From Kordiimonas sp. SCSIO 12603 (lineage in GTDB: Bacteria > Pseudomonadota > Alphaproteobacteria > Sphingomonadales > Kordiimonadaceae), in the NCBI RefSeq assembly GCF_024398035.1, contig NZ_CP073748.1:1401520-1465519 (forward strand): a stretch of 64,000 nucleotides of DNA, in the 5' to 3' direction. The notes under the pieces were generated by a model. It was not told where the DNA came from, ran no database searches, and saw only the letters and a program-made list of their open reading frames with translations. This document shows, piece after piece, positions 58,580-64,000 of this stretch (position 1 is its first letter; every line of letters begins with the position of its first letter). The translations under genes were made by a program, and so were the position numbers.

Positions 58580-59218
58580 ATGCGGGTCGTAGATATAGAA
58601 AAAACAGACATTCTACCGGTCCTGCTTGAAGAATTTAAAGATCACCTACGTATCGATGGTGCGGACGAAGATGCAAGCCTCAGCAGTTTTCTTTCTGTTG
58701 CCGTACAGCTTATTGAGCAGCGTTATGATATGGCAATTATCGCTCGTTCAGCACATGTGTTGCTTGATCGGTGGGATATTCCAGGAAAGGTAAAAGAGCG
58801 TTGGTGGCAGGGTGTTGCCGAAGGCTCTGTTGAAAGCCTGTTTTGCGCCGGCAAGTTTGCATTGCTGCCTGTAAAACCGCTTATTTCAATTTCTCAGATT
58901 GATACACAGGATGCAGCGGGAGATTGGCAACTTTGGCCGGCAGCAAACTATACAGTGGTTCAAGGTCTTGAAGGCGGTGTTAATCGAAAATCAGGCAACA
59001 GTTGGCCCGTACCAGAGTGTGCGAAAGGCGGTATCCGTTTGGCTGTTACATATGGCTTCTCTGATACATGGAATGGTATCCCCGCATCTTTGCAGCAGGC
59101 TGTGCTTATGCTTGCTGCCTTCCTCTATACCAATCGTGGTACCAGCCAGACGGGCGATGTCTTTATGGCGTCTGGCGTAAAGCCAATCCTCTCGCCATAT
59201 GAAAGGAAACGCCTATGA
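58580..59218 (+). CDS. Head-tail connector (gp6-like, phiE125 gp8 family)
   Basis: 212 residues. LLEEFKDHLRIDGADEDASL and QLIEQRYDMAIIARSAHVLL are the family's conserved N-terminal half; the C-terminal half includes IRLAVTYGFSDTWNGIPASL and AVLMLAAFLYTNRGTSQTGD. Matches RcGTA ORFg6-type connectors that extend the portal. Overlaps the next gene by 4 bases. Confidence 0.85.
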   Translation: MRVVDIEKTDILPVLLEEFKDHLRIDGADEDASLSSFLSVAVQLIEQRYDMAIIARSAHVLLDRWDIPGKVKERWWQGVAEGSVESLFCAGKFALLPVKPLISISQIDTQDAAGDWQLWPAANYTVVQGLEGGVNRKSGNSWPVPECAKGGIRLAVTYGFSDTWNGIPASLQQAVLMLAAFLYTNRGTSQTGDVFMASGVKPILSPYERKRL

Positions 59219-59547
59219 ATATGCTTAGTAATATGCGTAGGCGGGTCACACTCCTTTCGGAGGCAACTCATATAGGTGCAGGGGGTAGACAGCAGAAAAC
59301 GCATCCATTGATCGCGGATGTGTGGGCCAAAGTGGAAGAAGATGGCAACCAGTTGGAAATCCGTGCAGATGGTGAAATCTTCCCTGCAAAAGCGAGATTT
59401 ACCGTGCGTTACAGTTACCGCTTTGCAAAAGCCAAAGCAATTGAATGGCGGCAGCAACATTACCGAGTGACAGGGATGGTTATCGACCGAAGCTTTGAAC
59501 CCATGATCAGCTTTACAGCGGTTACAAAAACGGGAGAACAGGTATGA
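59215..59547 (+). CDS. Head-tail adaptor (stopper) protein
   Basis: 110 residues. The order NMRRRVTLLSEATHIGAGGR, WAKVEEDGNQLEIRADGEIF and RQQHYRVTGMVIDRSFEPMI matches phage head-tail joining proteins (SPP1 gp16/RcGTA ORFg7 type). It closes the channel after packaging. It overlaps both neighbours by 4 bases. Confidence 0.8.
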   Translation: MNMLSNMRRRVTLLSEATHIGAGGRQQKTHPLIADVWAKVEEDGNQLEIRADGEIFPAKARFTVRYSYRFAKAKAIEWRQQHYRVTGMVIDRSFEPMISFTAVTKTGEQV

Positions 59548-59954
59548 CGGCAATGGCAAGCCACCGTTTGCAGGAAGCTGTTTTCCATGCACTTAAGCAT
59601 GATGAAACTGTTAGTGCGCAGATGTGCGGCATTTATGATGAACCACCTACTGGGGCAAGGTTCCCTTATCTCGCGATGGGGGATACTAATATTACGGTTC
59701 AGGATTTAAAAGATCGTGAAGGCGTACAGATCACTTTTGATGTCACCCTATGGTCTGATGAACCGTCACAAATGCAGGTGAAGGAACTTATGGCGCATAC
59801 AGATGCTGTTCTTCATGAAGCAGATCTGGCGCTCGTTGGGTTTGATCTTGTCTATCTACGTTTAGCAAATGCGGGGGTTATCAGGCAGTGGAATGAGCAA
59901 GGTAGTCTGTATCGTGGTAGGCTAAGTTACACTGCGCTTGTTTATGCTTTGTGA
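59544..59954 (+). CDS. DUF3168 tail-completion protein
   Basis: 136 residues. LQEAVFHALKHDETVSAQMC, GARFPYLAMGDTNITVQDLK and VTFDVTLWSDEP-like ITFDVTLWSDEPSQMQVKEL are characteristic of DUF3168 (RcGTA ORFg8). It caps the tail tube. After this gene the structural order is interrupted by a 2.1-kb minus-strand block before the tail tube gene. The last 13 bases overlap the convergent gene. Confidence 0.9.
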   Translation: MTAMASHRLQEAVFHALKHDETVSAQMCGIYDEPPTGARFPYLAMGDTNITVQDLKDREGVQITFDVTLWSDEPSQMQVKELMAHTDAVLHEADLALVGFDLVYLRLANAGVIRQWNEQGSLYRGRLSYTALVYAL

Positions 59955-60403
59955 TTTTCCCAGTAATTTTTTACGTGGGCAAAAATGTTATCTACATAGG
60001 GTTCCGGCAGTAAATCCAGCATCACAAACTGGGCTAAGCCCATTGCATATTCGCTATCTTTTTGCTTCAGATAGATACAGTTCTGGCCTGTATGGGGATG
60101 GATATCTTTTTTAACGAGCTCTATGTCGCCCCAGAAAAGATTGATATCAGGCTCTACCAGTGTATTGCCGGAATAACCGAAAATACCTTTGGAATTTACC
60201 TGCCAAACGGGGCGCTTTCGTGTACGAGTGAGAAACACATTTAGCGCTCCCGAAAAAGCAAAGAAGATAATGATCCAGTTGGTCATTGACCAAGTGTCTG
60301 AATATATTTGATACCCAAGCAGAAATATAACCAGAAGCACTCCTGCTAAAGCTAGCAGTGCTCGGATATTCGAATGCTTTTTGTAGAGATAGAACTCACG
60401 CAT
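59942..60403 (-). CDS. Membrane protein with PH-like domain, copy 2
   Basis: 153 residues. Two membrane segments near the start (ALLALAGVLLVIFLLGYQIY; MTNWIIIFFAFSGALNVFL), then a soluble domain VWQVNSKGIFGYSGNTLVEP, DINLFWGDIELVKKDIHPHT typical of bacterial PH-like (STM3941-like) domains. It lies 6 bases after a gene of the same layout, and both are probably old duplicates. Function unknown. Confidence 0.6.
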   Translation of the reverse strand: MREFYLYKKHSNIRALLALAGVLLVIFLLGYQIYSDTWSMTNWIIIFFAFSGALNVFLTRTRKRPVWQVNSKGIFGYSGNTLVEPDINLFWGDIELVKKDIHPHTGQNCIYLKQKDSEYAMGLAQFVMLDLLPEPYVDNIFAHVKNYWENHKA

Positions 60404-60409
60404 ACAGGG

Positions 60410-60877
60410 TTAGCCGTGCTGGCTAGCTTCATCCCAGCGGTGATGGATCATACATGCAGGGCGGCGACCATCTGCAATCAGTTCATCAATAGCAAGCTTA
60501 ACGCATTTGCCTTTGCCGTATGTGATCTTAAGGCAGCTTACACCAGTACAATCATCGCTTGGCGCATTGATCATAGAGATATCCGACCAAGGGATTGTTT
60601 TTGTGGAAAACAGCTCGTTGATAACTAGAGCATCATCTGTGAGGCGGATATAGGGTGTGCTGGATAGAAGAGCAGCACTAACGCGAATAATACCCAATAT
60701 GGCTAGAACAAGAACGACACCTGCCATGATTTCGAGCGCCATGAAGGACCCATTAAGAATCTTCTCTGCGCTAAATGCTGCGGCGATAACGAGCCCGGCA
60801 AGTGCTAGCTGATAGTGTCGTTTCTTCCTGTGGAAGATAACGATTTCATTTGGCCCAGTCATTGTGTTCGCGTTCAT
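60410..60877 (-). CDS. Membrane protein with PH-like domain, copy 1
   Basis: 155 residues from the ATG at 60877 (AGGGGGTG upstream). The layout is N-terminal IVIFHRKKRHYQLALAGLVI, two membrane segments, then IRLTDDALVINELFSTKTIP and WSDISMINAPSDDCTGVSCL. The strand pattern after the membrane part fits the bacterial PH-like fold of the STM3941 group. It is the first gene of a pair on the minus strand within the phage. Confidence 0.6.
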   Translation of the reverse strand: MNANTMTGPNEIVIFHRKKRHYQLALAGLVIAAAFSAEKILNGSFMALEIMAGVVLVLAILGIIRVSAALLSSTPYIRLTDDALVINELFSTKTIPWSDISMINAPSDDCTGVSCLKITYGKGKCVKLAIDELIADGRRPACMIHHRWDEASQHG

Positions 60878-60974
60878 GAACACCCCCTATGTATACTCTT
60901 ACAGCCCCCGCTGAGTTAGAAAATGATATGCTTATAATTTAGGCTCTGCAAGCATTTCGCTTAAGTGCTTGTAA

Positions 60975-61397
60975 TCATTCATCAGTTCTTACTTTTGCCC
61001 TGTTTTTCTTCAGGGTGCTGGCATGGGATTTTGCCTGCAAACGGCGCTCTTTCGAAGCTCTGGTTGGTTTTGTACTAACACGTCTTTTAGGCTTTTTTGC
61101 GGCAGCAGTTATAAGATCGAACAAGCGTTTCTCGGCGTCCAGTCTGTTCATGTGTTGGCTTTTATGCACTTCTGCATGAAGTGTGATGGTGCCATCATCT
61201 GCCATGCGGCGTCCGGCCAATTTGCGTAGGCGCTCAAGCATACTTGGGGTGATACTGGCGTTATAGGCAGCATTGAACTTCAGCTGCACCGCGCTGTTTG
61301 TAGTATTCACATGTTGTCCACCAGGGCCGGAGGAACGTACAGCGGTGATATGAAGCTCATGCGGATAAAGGGTAATATTCGGTGTAACCTGTATCAT
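60975..61397 (-). CDS. arfB: ArfB-type peptidyl-tRNA hydrolase, ribosome rescue
   Basis: 140 residues from the ATG at 61397. It has the catalytic GGQ in SSGPGGQHVNTTNSAVQLKF and a long basic C-terminal tail (KKPKRRVSTKPTRASKERRL), which in ArfB enters the empty mRNA channel of stalled ribosomes. It therefore should release peptides from ribosomes without stop codons. It is full length and shows no damage. It is normally a host gene; here it lies inside the phage tail operon on the opposite strand. Confidence 0.92.
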   Translation of the reverse strand: MIQVTPNITLYPHELHITAVRSSGPGGQHVNTTNSAVQLKFNAAYNASITPSMLERLRKLAGRRMADDGTITLHAEVHKSQHMNRLDAEKRLFDLITAAAKKPKRRVSTKPTRASKERRLQAKSHASTLKKNRAKVRTDE

Positions 61398-61418
61398 GCA
61401 CACCGCTATATCACGGTT

Positions 61419-61928
61419 TTAGCCTAGAGGCTTACATTCATTTTGAACAACTTCTATCTGGCGGGATGTGTTTATTACATCCGGGTGGCTCTCTTTAAAA
61501 CCTAAACCGATAAGCTGATCTTTTTTCTTGGCAAGTTCTGTCACGCGGTCTGTGCATGTAAGTTCAGCGGTTTTAGTGGAGGCAAGAGTATCTGCACAGC
61601 TAGATGAAACCGCTTGAATTTGTTTGTTAAGGTTAATGATAGCAGGGTGTTTGGCGCTGGCGCCTATTGTTATCAAATGATCTTTGTCTTTATACAAACT
61701 CAGGAGCCGCTGGTTGCAGCTGGAGGTTTCTGATTGTTGCCTGCGTGCGATCGATGTGACGAGTTCAAGCAGTTTTTGATTTTCTGTCCTTAAGGCTTTG
61801 AGTTCCTCTTGAAGGCTTAAGATCGTTTGGGCGATTTCGTTTTGTGTGAAACTCCCATCAGATGTTTCCTGCGTCAAAGCAGGAGCTGTTAGCATCACCG
61901 TACATATTGCTGGAATGATAAAGCGCAT
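61419..61928 (-). CDS. Periplasmic coiled-coil protein with two Cys-bounded repeats
   Basis: 169 residues, ATG after GGGAGAGG. Signal peptide (FIIPAICTVMLTAPALTQE), a coiled coil (LQEELKALRTENQKLLELVT), and two repeats of 42 residues, each starting and ending with Cys: SCNQRLLSLYKDKDHLITIG ... SSC and TCTDRVTELAKKKDQLIGLG ... NEC. Each has an HPxxINxxxQI part that recalls the coiled coils of Wzz-like proteins. The cysteines suggest disulphides within or between chains. No family is recognised. Confidence 0.65.
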   Translation of the reverse strand: MRFIIPAICTVMLTAPALTQETSDGSFTQNEIAQTILSLQEELKALRTENQKLLELVTSIARRQQSETSSCNQRLLSLYKDKDHLITIGASAKHPAIINLNKQIQAVSSSCADTLASTKTAELTCTDRVTELAKKKDQLIGLGFKESHPDVINTSRQIEVVQNECKPLG

Positions 61929-62028
61929 CTGGACCTCTCCCTTTAACTTTGCCTCGAGATGAAAACGGTATCAGTCGATCTGTAAAGGTGCAAGTTTTAC
62001 GGGTTATTTCAAACTTATATTATTCGAC

Positions 62029-62053
62029 AGCGGGCCTTGTGCTCGCTTTTTTT
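62029..62053 (+). terminator. Intrinsic terminator before the tail-tube gene
   Basis: AGCGGGC (62029-62035) pairs with GCTCGCT (62041-62047) with one G-T pair, followed by a run of T. Only 20 bases separate it from the tail-tube start. The nearest upstream genes are on the minus strand, so it has no plus-strand gene of its own to end. Confidence 0.65.
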
Positions 62054-62072
62054 ATTCCTGAAGGAGATTAAA

Positions 62073-62477
62073 ATGGCTGCACAAAAAGGTCGTGAATTAC
62101 TTTTGAAAATTGACACGGGCAGCGGCTTTGAAACTGTAGGTGGTTTTAAAACCAACGAATTAGATATCAACAGCGATACAGTGGATATCACCAGCAAAGA
62201 TAGCGCAGGCTTCAAGGAATTGCTGGCAGGCGCGGGCACAACGTCCTTTAGCGTTAGTGGTGATGGTGTTTTTGTCTCTGATAATGCTTTTAATATTGTC
62301 CATACTCATATGTTAAACCGTACGCATCCAGATTGTCAGATCATTATTCCGGGGTTGGCTACATATGAAGGGCCATTCGCTATCAGTAGCCTGCGCCTTA
62401 CAGGGGCTGAAGGTGACGCTATCACTTATAACATTTCGCTTGAAAGCGCAGGTTCAATATCTGTAACGCCAGTTTAA
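62073..62477 (+). CDS. Major tail tube protein (TP901-1 family)
   Basis: 134 residues from the ATG at 62073 (AAGGAGATTAAA upstream). AAQKGRELLLKIDTGSGFET, TVDITSKDSAGFKELLAGAG and VSGDGVFVSDNAFN are typical of the TP901-1/RcGTA ORFg9 tail tube. The protein stacks in rings to form a long flexible tail tube, which identifies the particle as siphovirus-like. Confidence 0.9.
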   Translation: MAAQKGRELLLKIDTGSGFETVGGFKTNELDINSDTVDITSKDSAGFKELLAGAGTTSFSVSGDGVFVSDNAFNIVHTHMLNRTHPDCQIIIPGLATYEGPFAISSLRLTGAEGDAITYNISLESAGSISVTPV

Positions 62478-62487
62478 GGAATAGCAG

Positions 62488-62835
62488 ATGGCAAGAAAGA
62501 TTTTTGGTGAAGCCAGCCTGAAAGTCGGCGCACGTAAAGTACGTTTGAGGCTGGACATTGGAACCATGATGGATTTGGAAGATCATTTTGGTATGGGCCT
62601 TGTACCCTTTCTTTCAGGGAGGTTTCCGGAATTTCGTCTAAAAGATATGGCAGTGCTTTATCTGGCTATGACAAAAGGCGATTTTTCTGATGCAGAGGCT
62701 TGCAGGAAAGCAGCCGAAACAATTGTGAAAACCGGCTTAGCCGAAGTGGCAACTGCGATATCCAATTGTCTTGAACAAACACTTAACCCGGATGTGACTG
62801 CTGAAAGTACAGAAAGTGCGAAGCCGGGAAAGTAG
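62488..62835 (+). CDS. GTA gp10-family (DUF3356) tail protein
   Basis: 115 residues, ATG after AAGGAATAGCAG. FGEASLKVGARKVRLRLDIG, TMMDLEDHFGMGLVPFLSGR, FRLKDMAVLYLAMTKGDFSD and a C-terminal EVATAISNCLEQTLNPD match the gene-transfer-agent gp10 family, a tail-assembly chaperone. Its presence here directly after the tail tube is the best single marker for the GTA-like ancestry of the cluster. Confidence 0.88.
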   Translation: MARKIFGEASLKVGARKVRLRLDIGTMMDLEDHFGMGLVPFLSGRFPEFRLKDMAVLYLAMTKGDFSDAEACRKAAETIVKTGLAEVATAISNCLEQTLNPDVTAESTESAKPGK

Positions 62836-62855
62836 AAAGTGCCGATAAAGCAGAA

Positions 62856-63047
62856 ATGCTTGATTGGCAGATAATTATTTCAACGGGTCTTACCTTAGGG
62901 TGGCCTTTGAGTGATGTACTAGCTGCCACTCTGCCTGAATTAATGTTGGGCGTGGGTGTGTGGAAACGTACCAATGGTATTGAAGGCACTCCTTCCCAAT
63001 CAATGACTAAAGAACGTTTGTTCTCACTCATGGAGACATATTCATGA
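62856..63047 (+). CDS. Tail assembly chaperone-like small protein
   Basis: 63 residues. MLDWQIIISTGLTLGWPLSD and VLAATLPELMLGVGVWK fit the small DUF2376/rcc01693-type protein between gp10 and the tape measure in GTA clusters (ORFg10.1). The ribosome site is weak. It ends in an ATGA overlap with the tape-measure gene. Assigned mainly by position and the W-P-L-S-D and T-P-E-L patterns. Confidence 0.65.
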   Translation: MLDWQIIISTGLTLGWPLSDVLAATLPELMLGVGVWKRTNGIEGTPSQSMTKERLFSLMETYS

Positions 63048-63937
63048 CATCTGATGTTGCAGCTTTACCAGCACCCGGTGGAGCTGGTTTGAACTTGCAA
63101 GAAGTACAAAGTTTGCTTGCAAAAGTTGGAGAGAAGTTTGGTGGCTTGGCAACCGGGCTTTCTGCTGTTCCGGGTTTAACTAATATTTCGAGCTCCCTTA
63201 TGGAGGCGGCAAATACGGCCCTTGGCGCAAGCACCCGAATAGGGGAAATGGTCTCAGGCGGTGCTGGTTCAGTTCCTGCACAAGGGGGCGAAGTCGAAGA
63301 AGAGGGGGAAGAAGCAAACCCTCTTGATAAAACCAAAACCACGATTAATGAGCTCGCAGGTTTATGGGATTCTTATTATCAGGACTTGTTCGATAAGGAC
63401 GGTAAACTGAACACGGAAAAGGCTAAAAATCTGGCGCTTGAAGTGGGTGATACCATTCTGGGGACCAAGAAAATGGCCAAAGTGAGAAAGGCTCTCGCTG
63501 TTGGGAATGTGGTTCGTAGTACAGCAGAAGCTGTTATGGTGGCCGCAAAATCAGCGCCGTTTCCTGCAAACCTGTTACCGATTGGTAAGGCGGTGGCGCT
63601 TGGCGCAAAACAGCTCTCTGCTGTGAAGGGGCAGGCGCACGACGGTATCAATAATATTCCGTCTACAGGTACTTATCTTCTTGAAAAGGGCGAACGGGTT
63701 GTTGATAGCCGTTTGAATACCGATCTTACAGGTTATCTTAAGGCGCAACGTGCATTAAATGGTACGAACAGTGTCCCAAATTCAAATCATACGGTGAATA
63801 ATAGCCCTGTTTTGAACCTCAGTTTCTCTGGTGATGTAAGCGGTGATGCTGTGCGCAGCAACCGCGGTGAAATTGAAAGCATGATCCGGGAAGTATTTGC
63901 GGATCACGCAATGGTTGCTCCGTTTGATGCTGCATAA
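63044..63937 (+). CDS. Short tape-measure-like tail protein
   Basis: 297 residues. It has helical, alanine-rich stretches (GKLNTEKAKNLALEVGDTIL), then AHDGINNIPSTGTYLLEKGE and RVVDSRLNTDLTGYLKAQRA, the common end of phage tape measures. With about 1.5 angstrom per residue it would set a tail of roughly 45 nm, close to the tail of the Rhodobacter GTA. Its small size is like RcGTA ORFg11 and unlike the 700-1500 residues of long-tailed phages. Confidence 0.8.
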   Translation: MTSDVAALPAPGGAGLNLQEVQSLLAKVGEKFGGLATGLSAVPGLTNISSSLMEAANTALGASTRIGEMVSGGAGSVPAQGGEVEEEGEEANPLDKTKTTINELAGLWDSYYQDLFDKDGKLNTEKAKNLALEVGDTILGTKKMAKVRKALAVGNVVRSTAEAVMVAAKSAPFPANLLPIGKAVALGAKQLSAVKGQAHDGINNIPSTGTYLLEKGERVVDSRLNTDLTGYLKAQRALNGTNSVPNSNHTVNNSPVLNLSFSGDVSGDAVRSNRGEIESMIREVFADHAMVAPFDAA

Positions 63938-63962
63938 TCTGCTGTAAATATAGAGACATCTT

Positions 63963-64000
63963 ATGACAGATATTTTCCTACCTGGTGCAGGGCTTGTGCC
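63963..64000 (+). CDS. Start of the next tail gene (partial)
   Basis: An ATG at 63963 follows GAGACATCTT and opens MTDIFLPGAGLV before the window ends. In GTA-like clusters the gene at this place is the DUF2460 distal-tail protein, but too little is visible to name it. Confidence 0.4.
   Translation, partial: MTDIFLPGAGLV

Noticed and set aside
1-64000. tRNA, rRNA, IS elements and CRISPR arrays
   Set aside because: I looked for T-loop signatures, transposase motifs and regular short repeats while reading, and saw none that hold up; a tRNAscan or ISfinder run would be decisive.
39838-64000. LexA (SOS) boxes of the alphaproteobacterial GTTC-N7-GTTC type at the phage promoters
   Set aside because: None found at the repressor, early or late control regions; the only shared motif is TTACG-N5-CGTAA.

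Overview
The window looks like the chromosome of a Gram-negative alphaproteobacterium of moderate GC content. My guess is a Kordiimonas-like marine genus. The basis is the run of small PAS_5 (DUF1457) proteins, the gene-transfer-agent-like phage cluster, the NorR/Hmp pair, CGNR and MerC-domain proteins, and dense short operons with Shine-Dalgarno sites. The genus is inference. I recognised no tRNA, rRNA, IS element or CRISPR array.

Positions 1-38.6 kb are host chromosome. In order: the end of a histidine kinase and a REC-DUF3369-HD-GYP response regulator; nicotinamide phosphoribosyltransferase; a Zur-type metal operon (DUF2946-like, Zur, MerC-like) with a candidate Zur box; a CPBP protease; a secreted CocE/NonD-type peptidase divergent from a winged-helix/propeller regulator; flavohemoglobin hmp divergent from norR, with a sigma-54 promoter and three NorR half-site pairs readable in the DNA; a sterol-desaturase unit with its TetR repressor; CGNR regulator and azoreductase; a PepSY membrane reductase; a LytS/LytTR pair; TetR, Mpo1-like and three PAS_5 proteins; two paralogous membrane proteins; an LysR/old-yellow-enzyme/DUF2798 unit; three tandem DUF6404-like membrane proteins; SDR/DUF4345, LysE, an amino-acid-binding-like protein, a Bcr/CflA exporter, NTF2-like, TIGR01777 epimerase and TPR proteins.

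Positions 38.6-39.8 kb are a gene-poor boundary. It has several strong inverted repeats and a leftward promoter (TTTACA-N17-TAATAT) overlapped by a palindrome TTACG-N5-CGTAA. The same palindrome recurs at the repressor promoter and twice before the late genes, so it is probably the operator of the phage repressor.

Positions 39.8-64 kb (running off the right edge) are an HK97-type, gene-transfer-agent-like prophage: repressor, DUF1376, DUF6362, three PAS_5 proteins, terminase small and large subunits, portal, prohead protease, major capsid protein, a repeat-rich tail fibre split by one in-frame TGA, connector/adaptor/terminator proteins, tail tube, GTA gp10 family protein, chaperone-like protein and a short tape measure. 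The order follows the Rhodobacter capsulatus GTA but is broken by five inserts: a secreted protein plus a VOC protein between two copies of a 77-bp regulatory repeat; a zinc-ribbon membrane protein with its own promoter and terminator; a secreted unknown plus a secreted ubiquitin-like protein, together with an extra C-terminal domain on the prohead protease; the fibre block; and a four-gene minus-strand block with two PH-like membrane proteins, ArfB and a Cys-repeat protein. Intrinsic terminators stand just upstream of the small terminase, protease, capsid, fibre and tail-tube genes. Late expression would therefore need either antitermination or separate promoters. These inserts and the shared operator are the most interesting parts of the window.
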